Translations under genes and position numbers: made by a program
Notes under the pieces: generated by a model
What the model saw: the letters and a program-made list of their open reading frames with translations, nothing else
Told to the model about the DNA's origin: nothing
The model's database searches: none
Assembly (NCBI GenBank): GCA_022432975.1
Contig: CM039502.1
Location: 18,795,453 to 18,859,452, forward strand
From: Begonia masoniana
Taxonomy: Eukaryota; Streptophyta; Magnoliopsida; Cucurbitales; Begoniaceae
Length of the DNA stretch: 64,000 nt
Direction of reading: 5' to 3'
Shown here: positions 24,914 to 37,356 of the stretch, piece after piece
Numbering within the stretch: the first letter of the stretch is position 1
Layout of the letters: every line of letters starts with the position of its first letter

Positions 24914-26208
24914 TGTGACAACCCGGAACCGAACCCGATCGGGGTCCGGGATTGAAGCCATCACTCCGGGACAGATAACAGAAAACGGGGACTATTTTTT
25001 GTACATTAAACTTTTAAAACATTTACTGAGAGAGAGAAAGTTCTCTGGATTCGAAATCAAACGGGAAAACAGTTAACAGAATCGGAACATAAAATGGATG
25101 ATAGAAGAAAAGCAGGAAGTGATGAAAACAAAAGTAAATAAACTGGCAGAAGGCGTTGACAGAAGGAACAGGCATCGAGTGGAATTGGTGGATGCAAGCA
25201 GAAATGATACCGGAAGATTTAGGCAGATGACGTGGCCGGATAATATGGATGATGTCATCGGAAGATGTAGGCAGCAGATGGGATCGGAATGTGTGATGAC
25301 GTCATCAGAAGATGTGATGACGTCATCGGCAGATACAGTTAGTAAACGTAATCGGCATAAGGTGATGACGTCAGCCGGAAGATGGATGACGTCACCAGAA
25401 GATGCAGGCAGCAGTTGAAATCGGCAGAAGAAAAGCTATGGTGACGTCATCGGAAGAGGAGATGACGTCATCGGAAGATGAATGCAATAAACGGAATCGG
25501 CAGGAGCAAAACCTAAACAGAATTACTGTTTGGCGGTAGATGCAGATACGACAAACAGAATTGAGTTCACCGGTGAGTGTAATCGGAAGACATAGTTTTA
25601 AGGACAAAGTTTGACAGCTTTTAACAGGAAGACTTACCAACAGAGAGCAGGAAAACATAAAACATGAAAGACTCAGATTCTCAAACCAATTCAAAACGTG
25701 GTTCTCGAGCACAACAGAAGGCATAAAAACTTCAAACTTCAGAGACTGATTTAAAAACATAACTTGAACACATGTTTAAAGGAACACGACAAGATTTTCA
25801 AGAAAACAGACTGCATGGATAACTCTAAAACCAGAAGTCATCCATACACAAGCTGACAGATAATATCCCAAACAATTCTAGAATATTCAGAATATCATTC
25901 AACTGTCAAATACAGCACAAACAGAAAGCATGAGAGTTGTAAACCTTCGATGCCCGATTCTACACAAGGATGTAGAACACTCTTTACAATTAACAGATTC
26001 AAAGGAAACAGACTGCATGGATAGTTCCAAAACCAGAAGTCGTCCACGCACAAACTAACAGATAATACTCCAAACAATTTCAGAATATTCAGAACATGAA
26101 TTAAACTGTCAAATACAGTAGTTTTAATAACTTAGATATCAAAATCTGTACATTGTTTTAAAATCTGAGGATCAGTACAGAACCTAACATATATTTGCAG
26201 ACTTTCCC
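24914..26208 (-). repeat. Right (5') LTR of element A, first part
   Basis: It starts TGTGACAACCCGG and continues to the target duplication TTCCC (26204-26208), where element D inserted. It keeps about six intact TGACGTCA sites between 25290 and 25475, more than the left LTR. Confidence 0.87.
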
Positions 26209-28685
26209 TGTAACAACCCCGGCCAGGAGCCGTCACGTGTTCATATCCTTTCATTAATCGTTTGCTTGACTTTTACTATTATTACATTCACTTACTATCT
26301 CTCAACAGACTTTCACATTCTACATATATATTTTTTTTTTCTAACTGGTAATAGAGACGCAGAACCATTAAGGGAGACGAACCCTCTCATGCCCGACTTC
26401 CCACGCCTCGTCGGCTCAAACTTTCACAGAGTCGAGCGGCTAGACTCAGTCATCGGTTTCTTGACAATCTCGGGAAAAGAGGAAGTGCCCTCAATTCTCT
26501 TAACATAATACCACACGGGTTTTGCATGGGTTGCATGCATTGACAACCCTCAGTAATTTAGTCGTCCGGTCATCACGTGCATTACGCGTGACTCACTTAA
26601 CATCGCCTAAAAGAAGACATTTTCCGGTGGGCACGTGGGCCTCGCGTGCTAAATTAAAATATCATCCGGTCGCTAAACGAAAAAACACACTTTACATCTT
26701 CCGGTCGCTAATCGACAAAACACATTTTACATCTTCCGGTGACGTCATCCGGAAGACTAAACCATCAAACAACTACCCTTCGGCATCTGCCGATGACGTC
26801 AGCCGGAAGACTAAACCATCAAACAATTACCCTTCGGCATCTGCCGATGACGTCAGCCGGAAGACTAAACCATCAACAACTATTCTTTCGGCATCTGCCG
26901 ATGACGTCAGCCGGAAGACTAAACCATCAACAACTATTCTTTCGGCATCTGCCGATGACGTCAGCCGGAAGACTACCTCTTCCAGCTTCCGTCTTACGGT
27001 AGAGAACTCTAAATCATCAAATGACTCCTTCCAACAGAAAGAAAACACAACTCATTCAAAATGCATATAGCGGAAGACTTAAGCAACAGACCATTTATAA
27101 ATCTATATAATCATTCCCTGACTCAGTGATCCACTAGACAGTTTCAAAGCTCAACGTTTTAAAATAATCTCATCCTACTTAAACTACCATATTCTTTAAC
27201 ATACTGTAACATAAGAGTCTTAACCAGGGGTCATAAATCGCCTCTCCAGTCCCGCACTGTCACCTTGAGTATCCTCCAGCAACCAGCCTTAAGCATCCTC
27301 TTTGAACATAACATCCTCACCTGAACCTTCTTCACCTACACCATAAGGTTTAACTATAAGCCTAATGCTTAGTAAGGAATGCATGCTGACAGATATACAT
27401 GAGTACACAATTTAAAGAGACATAAGTTCATAAACCATTCATCATTCGTGTTCATCTTTATCATTTACATGACATGTATTAAGGCAGGAGACGAGGGAGG
27501 AAGACAGGGGTACATAGTCATTTGCCTATCGCGGCAGTCGTACATAATCATTTGCCTATCGCGGCAATCATGATACATCACTCGGCCTCCCCAGTGGGAG
27601 AATTCGCGAGCCATACATATCATTACTCGGCCTCCACCAGTGGGAGAATTCACGAGTCATACATATCATTAACTCGGCCTCCACCAGTGGGAGAATTCGC
27701 GAGTCATACATAACATAGTCTTTTCCCCGTTCTGCACTCAATCATGGTTACATTTACTTTTCATGTTCTCTACTTAATCATAAACGTGGGCAATATGCGT
27801 AAACATGAGGTTCATAGAGAAAAGTCATACCATAAGGACAAGTAGAACATCCTGTAACTTTACATTTACTTACACAACTTCTTCATATCGTGGAAATAAC
27901 AAATCATAGTCAACAAGCTAACATCTCAGTGATTTCCTAATACCCTTGCGGTGTAGGGCCCTAGTGGCCGGAAATCTTAACACATTCACTTACCTGGATT
28001 CCTTAGCAATCCGAACTTCCTTTCTTTAACTTCTTCACCTAAAACATGTACATTACAGTAGTTAAAACAAAGTCCTAGTAGTCCTAATCATAAACCACCC
28101 TAGGATCTAATAGCTAAAGTCATTCCGATTCCTCTGTTTGACACACTGCAGTCTGAAATCCGAAACTAGGTGGACAGGTTTTACCATTGATTAAATCCGA
28201 GTTGGTTACTTAAAATGCTCAGAATCGATTCGGGATGACATTTCTACTCTCAGATTTTAAAAAAAGTCTCAAACTACTCGGCCACTGCTAAAATCCGAAC
28301 TCAGTGCCGAGCTGAAAACAGAGCTCTATTTACTAATGAATGACTACATTGTCCATTTCATACCTCGGGTGTGGATTTGCAGAGAAGAGCAAGCTCGAAA
28401 CCAGCCGTCGGTAAGGGAAGTTCTGGTAGCCGAGAACAAGAACTTGGGAAAGAAGGAATCGCCGAGAGGGAATGTCGGCTACAGTGGTAATAAATGAGGT
28501 TTAAGGTTTCCATTTCCTATTTATACCTAATCCATCAATTTTAATTACAAAACTGCCACCCAACCTAGTTTTACTCAACTTGTAATAATTTTATCTTAAC
28601 ATTAAATTTAAATCATAAAGGTTAAATAAGAGGGTGACGATGAAAATGGTCAGAAAATCACCTGGCCGAAATGTCGGGTGTTACA
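26209..28685 (-). repeat. Left (3') LTR of element D (2477 bp)
   Basis: It starts TGTAACAACCCC and ends GTGTTACA. From 26668 it has two units of the 35-bp repeat (GGTCGCTAATCGACAAAACA and so on). These are followed by five repeats of about 53-56 bp, each carrying TGACGTCA flanked by ATCTGCCGA and GCCGGAAGAC (26738-26980). It also has three copies of a roughly 46-bp unit around ACTCGGCCTCCACCAGTGGG at 27570-27715. Open frames across these repeats are by-products of the repeat period. Confidence 0.9.
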
Positions 28686-28726
28686 TCCACCCCTCCTTAA
28701 ACAAAATTTTCGTCCTCGAAAATTGC

Positions 28727-30800
28727 TCAAGCAAATAACTTAGGATATTTGTCCAACATCTCCTGCTGCCTTTCCCATGTGGCTTCTTCAATGCCGTGAT
28801 TTGTCCATAAAACTTTCACCAATGGGATCTCTTTGTTTCTCAGAGTCTTGACTGCATATTCCAATATCTGTATCGATTTCTCCTCATACTCCAGTGTCGG
28901 TTCTAAACCAATATCCGATGGCTGGATAACCTGCATCGGATCACGCATGCACTTTCTTAACATTGACACATGGAAGACATTATGAACTTTATCCAATGAT
29001 GGAGGCAGTTGCAGTCTGTAAGCTGTACTCCCAATTTTTGCCAAGACAGGGAAGGGTCCAATGGATCTAGGATTAAGTTTTCCCTTCTTGCCAAATCTTA
29101 AGACTCCTTTAAATGGTGATACCTTTAAGAATACTTCATCTCCTACTGAAAACTCGAGTTCCCTTCTCCTTTGATCTGCATAACACTTCTGCCGGCTTTG
29201 TGCAGTCATCATTCTTTTCCGAATAGTGGCAATCTTATCTGACATTTGTTGCAGAATATCAGGTCCAAGAAGTTTTGTTTCACCAACCTCGTCCCAATAA
29301 AGAGGTGACCTACATTTCCTACCATACAGTGCTTCATAAGGTGCCATACCAATGGTGGACTGATAACTGTTATTGTAGGAGAACTCAACTAGAGGTAATT
29401 GTCTGCTCCAAGTTGTCTGAAAGTCAAGTACACATGCTCTCAACATATCTTCGAGTATTTGAATCGTCCTTTCTGACTGGCCATCGGTCTGTGGGTGAAA
29501 AGCTGTGCTGAAAGATAACTTTGTACCTAATGTGCCTTGCAAACTTTTCCAGAATCGAGAGGTGAACCTGGGGTCACGGTCAGAGACAATGGATACAGGG
29601 ATCCCATGCAACCTAATAATTTCCTGAACATAAAGATCAGCAAATTGGTCCATCGTATAGGTGGTCCTTACAGGTAAGAAATGGGCTGATTTCGTCAGTC
29701 TATCCACCACAACCCAAATACAATCATGCCCTTTTGTCGTCTTAGGTAGTCCTACAATAAAATCCATAGCTATATGTTCCCACTTCCATTCGGGAATAGG
29801 CAACGGCTGAAGAGTACCTCCTGGACGTTGGTGCTCGGCTTTGACTTGTTGGCATACTAAACAGGACTCTACATACTTAGCAACATCCCTTTTTAGGTTA
29901 GGCCACCAGTATTGTAACTTCAGGTCTCGGTACATCTTGGTGCAGCCAGGATGTACAGAAAAGGAAGAGGAGTGCGCCTCAGCCAAGATCAACTTACGCA
30001 ATTCCACATCATTAGGAATGCACCACCGATTTCTAAACCTCAGGATCCCATCCTTGGAGAGACTGAACTCGGAGGTGGTGTCCTTCAACTTATCCATCAT
30101 GCTGATATTTTCCACTGAATCCTTCTGTTGTGCATCCTTGATCTTTTCCAAAATTGTTGGTTGAATAGTTAACTCAGCGAGCAAGACTGATAACTCTGGA
30201 ACTATCTCCAAGTCAAATTTCTGAACTTCTGTTCTTAAGGGTATAGACATGGTTGAAACCACGGGCTGCATTGTTGTTGACATCCTACTCAACGCATCAG
30301 CTACAGAGTTAGCCTTCCCGGGGTGATACTTGATCTCAAAATCGTAGTCCTTGACAAATTCCAACCAACGTCTCTGTCTCATGTTCAATTCCTTCTGCGT
30401 GAAGAGGTACTTTAGACTTTTATGGTCAGAAAACACCTCACATTGCTGTCCATATAAATAGTGTCTCCAAATCTTCAAGGCAAAAACAACAGCAGCTAAT
30501 TCCAGATCATGAGTGGGGTAATTTTGCTCGTAACTCTTTAGCTGCCTAGAAGCATACGCTATAACTTTACCCTCTTGCATCAAAACACAACCTAAACCAA
30601 CTTTAGACGCATCACAGTAAACACTAAATTTTCCTTCTTCGGTTGGGAGGGTCAATACAGGAGCTGTTGTTAACTTCAGTTTTAACGTCTGGAAGCTGTC
30701 TTCACAGGCTTCAGTCCAAGTATACTTAATGTCCTTCTTTGTTAAACCTGTCAGGGGTTTAGCTATCATGGAAAATCCCTTGATGAACTTCCTGTAATAG
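28727..30800 (-). pseudogene. Element D pol, second half: RNase H, integrase, chromodomain
   Basis: An uninterrupted minus-strand frame of about 690 codons ends at 28727. In order it shows RNase H ([19 protein letters not shown]), [14 protein letters not shown], the integrase zinc region ([23 protein letters not shown]) and the DDE core ([33 protein letters not shown]). The C-terminal domain ([14 protein letters not shown]) and a full chromodomain ([22 protein letters not shown]) follow. No stop is seen. It is cut from the upstream half by solo LTR E, inserted just after the conserved LGLAGYY motif. As it stands it has no start codon of its own, hence the pseudogene label. Confidence 0.9.
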
Positions 30801-33349
30801 TGTAATACCCAGCATGTACGGATTTCGGATATATTATATTATATTGTTATTTTATTATATAATGCCATTTTTGGTAAATATGTCGAATCAGGTCCGTTTC
30901 ACGAAAAGAAAACGTCATTACGATCCTAACGATCAATAAGAATTTTAAGGAAATTATGGGAATTTTCGGAGATTAAACGTTATATTCCGAGTAAATACAC
31001 CTTTCGTAATGTAAAAGACGTTTTAGTAAAAATAGTAAACGAGGTCCAAATTGCGAACGGACAGTTTCAATAAATCCCAAATAATAAGTTGGACTTGTTG
31101 GTGAAATGAGGAGATTTAGTGAACCCGAATCATTGGACGATTAACGAACCGAATGACGAAATCAATATAAAAACTAATGAAGGGCGAAAGGGTAATTTGC
31201 AAAGTTAATATTATAAAATTTACTTAAATCCTCTTCTTTCTTCACGAATTCAACAGAAACCATTTTGTTTCTGTTTCTCTCTTTCCCTCTCGCGAATTCC
31301 TCTCTGGCAGCCGAGGGTTTCCTCCAATCCGACCTCCGTTTTTCCTCCGTCCTTCACGTTTCTTCCTCCAATCGACGTTCTCGGTAAGTCTCTATAGTTT
31401 TGGAACATTGAAATCCGAGTTTCGTAAAGTTTTAAACGTTTAGGTTCGTTTAGGTTTTCGATTAAAAACGAGATCTAGGGCTCGTAATCGATAGGTTGTC
31501 AATGATTAAGTAAATATTGAACGTGTTGGACGTATTTGGACGAATCTAATCAATTTAGGAAAAATGTTAGAATTTACGAAATTTCGAGATTTTTGAATAA
31601 ACTCGTTTAACGTAAATCCTTGTAAATTGCTTAGGTAAACAGTGCTCGTGGACGGGTTTAAGCTGCTTTGGACGCGAGGTAAGTTCTCGTGATTTTCTTT
31701 GGCCAAATCGGCCTACACCGTACATCGTGTCGTCTCGAGGCGTTTTGGAGATGCCTTTAGTTAGTTTTGCTCGGTTTGGGTAGCTAGGTCTTAGGAGTTT
31801 ATAGTTTACGTTTTTAAAGTCCCGATGGTCTAGGTGTTGCTTGTTTATTGTATGATATTGAACTGTTCACGCATCACTTGGTTTTAAAGAAAAGCATGAA
31901 AACGAATTTCCGCACAGAGTTTTAAAGATAACGTAAAGCATAGCATCGGCCGAAAGGCTTACAGTGCACGGCCGAAAGGCTTACAGTTCACGGCCGAAAG
32001 GCTTACAGTTCACGGCCGAAAGGCTTACAGTACACCGGCCGAAAGGCTTACAGGCCGAAAGGCATACAGTTACAGGTCACGCGAGGTGGGGCTCAGGCAC
32101 GGCTGTACGGATTGTAAGCGTGTACCCCCCTCCTCTAGCTGGAAAGAGTAGTCCGCCCGCTGGATGAGCTCTCTCTGGTTAGAGGGTATAGGATCTCGGT
32201 GACACCTACAGAGCATTGCATAGAAAGATAAAATAAAGCATGATTTATCGAACTCATAGCACAGCATGCATCGCATTTACTAGGGCTTACTGAGATTTAT
32301 CTCATAGTGTGTTTATGTATGGTGTAGGTGACATAGACTACGAGATACCAGGTGAGGACGACGTTCCTCCACCTGAGGCATAGCTCAGTTGACGGATGAT
32401 GGCTGCGGTGGTGTGCTGGCGCAGTCGAGGCTCATTTGACCCGTGGGGACGTATGTATAGCTTTTGAGGGTCTTTTTAGTATATTTTGGGATGTTTCGAT
32501 GAATATGTATAGGATGTTTAACTTGTTTTGAAATTCTGGAATTGTTTGGGTCTAATTGTATTTAACGTTATATATAGATATATTTGATTTAAACCGTATT
32601 TTAAATGTTATGAAAACGTTTTAAATGACTTTAGGAGTTATTACGGATAAGCTCGGTTTTTAGAGCTATCCATGCAGTTGGATTTCGCAAAGTCCGCTGT
32701 GAGTTGGTTGAATTTAGGAAGTTTTGGTTGAGTTAAGTTTCTAAATCGATTGTTGTTATTGGTGCCAATTGGTGTTAAAATGTGAAGCTGCTCTCTGGAA
32801 ATCGATTTCCAGAGAGCGTTAGTTTTAAAAAATTTGATGTGTTGCTCTCTGGAAGTTTTGATTCCAGAGAGCATATGTGAAAGAAAAATCAGAGAAGGAA
32901 GGGCAGGGAAACGATCGCGAAGGGCGATCGCTTGTGGATCGCCGCAAGGAGTGCAGCGATCGATCTCTGCAGTAATGCAGAGATCGATCGCTGGCAGCTG
33001 AAGAGCTGCCAGAGATCGATCGCTGGCAGCGATCGCTGCTGCAGCGATCGATCTCCGTGATCAATCGCTGCTGCAGCGATCGGGCGCAGCGCCTTTGCTG
33101 CGGGCAAATTACGGATGTGCCCTCCCAGTTGTTTTCTTTAGTTTATTTAATTTTAAGTTATTTAAGTTAATTGTTTAAAAGTTTTTATTTAAATTATTTT
33201 ATTTGTTTTAAATTGTATTGTTTAAAATGATTTTAAAGTTAGATTTCAATTTCGATTTCGGTTTAGCTTCCACTTAAAGTTTAATTAAATTTAATAGGAT
33301 AAAAAAAAAATAATACGGGTAAAACGGGTACAGTTTTAGGGGTGTTACA
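30801..33349 (+). mobile_element. Solo LTR E, Z family, in pol of element D
   Basis: A 2549-bp LTR starts TGTAATACCC and ends GTGTTACA. It is flanked by the perfect duplication AATAG (30796-30800 and 33350-33354) and has no internal domain. It shares the leader, hairpins and 3' AT-rich region with LTR Z. It includes a 22-bp minisatellite at 31947-32070, two CTCTCTGGA hairpins at about 32792-32818 and 32843-32871, and GATCGATC inverted repeats at 32950-33075. Confidence 0.92.
31947..32070. repeat. Minisatellite in solo LTR E
   Basis: Six near-perfect units beginning CGGCCGAAAGGCTTACAG, mostly about 22 bp each, form a short direct tandem array. The last two units are shorter. It was not seen at this copy number in LTRs Z or F. 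Confidence 0.85.
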
Positions 33350-35701
33350 AATAGCCTGCCAGTCCAAGGAAGCTGCGGACTTCGCTGGCATTCTTAGGTT
33401 GAGGCCAATCCTTTACTGCCTGAATTTTGGTTGGGTCCACAGATATGCCATTAGCAGAAACTACATGGCCAAGGAAATTAACCTTATCTAACCAAAACTC
33501 ACACTTAGACAGCTTGGCGTAAAGTTGATGCTCCTTCAATGTCGTCAAAACTATTTTCAAATGCTCTTCATGGTCAGCCACAGTTCGGGAATATATCAAG
33601 ATATCATCTATGAATACAATCACAAACTTATCCAAATACTCACGAAACACACGGTTCATTAAATCCATAAAAGCTGCAGGGGCGTTTGTCAATCCAAACG
33701 ACATGACTAGGAACTCATAATGTCCATAGCGGGTTCTGAAGGCTGTCTTTGGTATATCTCCTTCTTTAACCTTCAGTTGGTAATAACCCGAACGTAAATC
33801 TATCTTTGAAAACACCTTAGCTCCTTACAATTGGTCAAACAAATCGTCAATCCTGGGTAAGGGGTACCTATTCTTGATTGTCAACTTATTTAGTTCCCTG
33901 TAGTCTATGCACATTCTAAGAGAACCATCCTTCTTCTTTACAAATAAGACTGGTGCACCCCAAGGAGAACTACTGGGGCGAATAAATCCCTTGTCAACCA
34001 ATTCCTGCAGTTGGACCTTCAATTCTTTCAACTCAACAGGTGCCATACGGTAAGGATTCTTGGATACAGGTGATGCCTCAGGGTATGTATCAATTACAAA
34101 TTCTATTTCCCTATCAGGTGGTATACCCGGTAAGTCATCTAAGAATGCCTCGGGAAACTCCCAGACTATAGGAATATCCTGTAGCTCAATTTTATTCTTC
34201 ACCCGGTCATCTATTACACTAGCCAGGTAGCTCTCACAACCACCTCTCAGCATTCGGTATATTTCTAGTGAGGATATAATTGGTATCTTACTTATTTTAG
34301 GAATAGCTTGGAAGGAATAATGGTTATCATTTGGGGGTCTAAAATCAACTATTTCAGATCGACAACTTATCGTGGCATGATGTCTAAATAACCAATCCAT
34401 CCCTAATATCACTTCATACCCTTTTATGTCAATGACAATTAATTCCGCATAGAGATTCTTATCCCCTAAGGACACGACGTCACCCTTAACAATCTGCTCT
34501 GAATGTAGGGACTTCCCTGATGGCAACACAACACTATATAACCTTTCAGCTGGTAAGGGTCCTATGCTATGTTTGCATACAAACAAGGTTGATATAAACG
34601 AGTGTGTGGCCCCTGTATCTATGAGTGTATAAGCAGCAAAACCACAGATCATGACGGTACCTGATATGACTGTATGCTGAACAGCTCCCTCATCTTCCAT
34701 CAACGCATACACTCTGGGTACAACCCTTGCACGGTTCGGGTCTGGCGGCATGGGGCAATCTCTGACCATGTGTCCGGTCTTATCACACCTGAAACACCGG
34801 CCAGAAAGCAGCTCGCACTCACCAGGGTGGTTCCTCTGACATGTAGGGCATAGAGGCGCCAGAGGTCTCTTTCCTTTTCCCTGGTCATCATTCTGGTTGA
34901 GGGGCCTCTTCATTCCATGCTGTTGTTGCTGTGGTCCCCTGTTCTGTCGTGGCTGCCAACCTTTGTTCTGACGTGGTGGCGGCTGAGCGTCCTTCATGAG
35001 TTTCTTTGGCTGTTCGCGTTGTGCATATGCTGTCATTTCTGCCTCTTCTAGCTCCAAGGCCTTAGCCGTCACTTCACCATAAGGTACATTATGTATCCCG
35101 GCAGTCTTCACTTTCATGTACAGACTTGGCTTCAGTCCTTGAACAAACTGGTAAATCTTATCTTCCTCATCCTCAATCATACGGGGAGCAAACCGTGATA
35201 AAGCATCAAATTCACATATATAATCCGTCACAGAGCCAGTTTGTCGTAGATTCATAAACTCCTTCTTCTTGTTGGCCCGAACAGTCCTATTGAAGTACTT
35301 GTCAAAGAAGGCAGTCTTGAACATCCCCAAGGTCATAGCTTCGGCATTAGTGGTGCTCTGGATCGAGTCCCACCAATGCCTTGCACTTAACTCCAAATGA
35401 AAGACAGCATAGGTGACCTTATCCCCTTCGTCAACCTTTGCATACTTAAACATATCTTCAATCTTTCGGATCCACTCCTCAGCATGGACAGGATCTGAAA
35501 CATACCCATTAAACATCGGGGGTCGAAGCTGGTGGAAGCGCTCACCCCCATGATCATGAGTTGCGTTAGTACTGGAGTTGCCTTGTTCTTCTCTAGCTGT
35601 CATCAGTCGTTCTATCTGGTGAGATTGGCGCATGACCAACTCAGTCAACTGAGCAATAGCATTGCTATCCTCATTGGCCTCTCTCTGTTGACCTCTAACC
35701 A
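33350..35701 (-). pseudogene. Element D gag-pol, first half: gag, protease, RT
   Basis: The ATG at 35701 ([10 protein letters not shown]) was chosen because it matches the gag starts of A and related elements; the frame is also open upstream to 35756. Gag core (ARHWWDSIQ), CCHC knuckle ([15 protein letters not shown]), protease ([11 protein letters not shown]) and RT follow in one frame. A single in-frame TAA right after DDLFDQL (about 33826) interrupts the RT. The same frame then continues through the active site FIDDILIYS to LGLAGY, where solo LTR E sits. One stop and one insertion are therefore the only lesions seen in a polyprotein of about 1,470 codons. Confidence 0.9.
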
Positions 35702-36245
35702 TCTTGGGATTCCTAGACAAATCATTACAGGCATAACTTAACTTAATGACATACATGAAATCATAAACACTTACAGTTGCTGAGGTGTGCTCAAGTGAAA
35801 GTCAGTGCTGGGAGACAGTCTGCAGAATCTGTTTTAGAACCTGGTTTTGCTCTGATACCACAATTGTAACAACCCCGGCCAGGAGCCGTCACGTGTTCAT
35901 ATCCTTTCATTAATCGTTTGCTTGACTTTTACTATTATTACATTCACTTACTATCTCTCAACAGACTTTCACATTCTACATATATATTTTTTTTTCTAAC
36001 TGGTAATAGAGACGCAGAACCATTAAGGGAGACGAACCCTCTCATGCCCGACTTCCCACGCCTCGTCGGCTCAAACTTTCACAGAGTCGAGCGGCTAGAC
36101 TCAGTCATCGTTTCTTGACAATCTCGGGAAAAGAGGAAGTGCCCTCAATTCTCTTAACATAATACCACACGGGTTTTGCATGGGTTGCATGCATTGACAA
36201 CCCTCAGTAATTTAGTCGTCCGGTCATCACGTGCATTACCGTGAC

Positions 36246-37244
36246 GGTCGCTAATCGACAAAACACATTTTACATCTTCCGGTCGCTAATCGACAAAACA
36301 CATTTTACATCTTCCGGTCGCTAATCGACAAAACACATTTTACATCTTCCGGTCGCTAATCGACAAAACACATTTTACATCTTCCGGTCGCTAATCGACA
36401 AAACACATTTTACATCTTCCGGTCGCTAATCGACAAAACACATTTTACATCTTCCGGTCGCTAATCGACAAAACACATTTTACATCTTCCGGTCGCTAAT
36501 CGACAAAACACATTTTACATCTTCCGGTCGCTAATCGACAAAACACATTTTACATCTTCCGGTCGCTAATCGACAAAACACATTTTACATCTTCCGGTCG
36601 CTAATCGACAAAACACATTTTACATCTTCCGGTCGCTAATCGACAAAACACATTTTACATCTTCCGGTCGCTAATCGACAAAACACATTTTACATCTTCC
36701 GGTCGCTAATCGACAAAACACATTTTACATCTTCCGGTCGCTAATCGACAAAACACATTTTACATCTTCCGGTCGCTAATCGACAAAACACATTTTACAT
36801 CTTCCGGTCGCTAATCGACAAAACACATTTTACATCTTCCGGTCGCTAATCGACAAAACACATTTTACATCTTCCGGTCGCTAATCGACAAAACACATTT
36901 TACATCTTCCGGTCGCTAATCGACAAAACACATTTTACATCTTCCGGTCGCTAATCGACAAAACACATTTTACATCTTCCGGTCGCTAATCGACAAAACA
37001 CATTTTACATCTTCCGGTCGCTAATCGACAAAACACATTTTACATCTTCCGGTCGCTAATCGACAAAACACATTTTACATCTTCCGGTCGCTAATCGACA
37101 AAACACATTTTACATCTTCCGGTCGCTAATCGACAAAACACATTTTACATCTTCCGGTCGCTAATCGACAAAACACATTTTACATCTTCCGGTCGCTAAT
37201 CGACAAAACACATTTTACATCTTCCGGTCGCTAATCGACAAAAC
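36246..37244. repeat. Minisatellite array, 35-bp unit x 28.5
   Basis: There are 28 head-to-tail copies of a 35-bp unit beginning GGTCGCTAATCGACAAAACA, virtually identical, plus a 19-bp partial unit. The same unit occurs twice in the left LTR of D (26668-26737) and four times at 37642-37780. There are no spacers, so it is not a CRISPR array. Confidence 0.97.
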
Positions 37245-37356
37245 TACATGCAATCATAAACACTACAGTTGCTGAGGTGTGCTCAAGTGAAAGTCAGTGC
37301 TGGGAGACAGTCTGCAGAATCTGTTTTAGAACCTGGTTTTGCTCTGATACCACAAT
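37245..37356 (-). repeat. Duplicated leader and primer-binding site of element D
   Basis: This is a copy of 35751-35864, the stretch between gag and the LTR, with a few single-base differences (for example one T missing in CACTTACAG). It lies between the tandem array and a second LTR start, so the element has two LTR-leader junctions on this side. Confidence 0.88.

Noticed and set aside
26522..27070. 182-residue protein with internal repeats (ADDVSRKT-type)
   Set aside because: It is a translation of the 53-56-bp LTR repeats; the same frames recur in the other LTR and on the opposite strand, with no homology or codon signal.
36246..37244. CRISPR-like repeat array
   Set aside because: The 35-bp units are directly adjacent with no spacers, lie in a plant LTR and match LTR sequence; it is a minisatellite.
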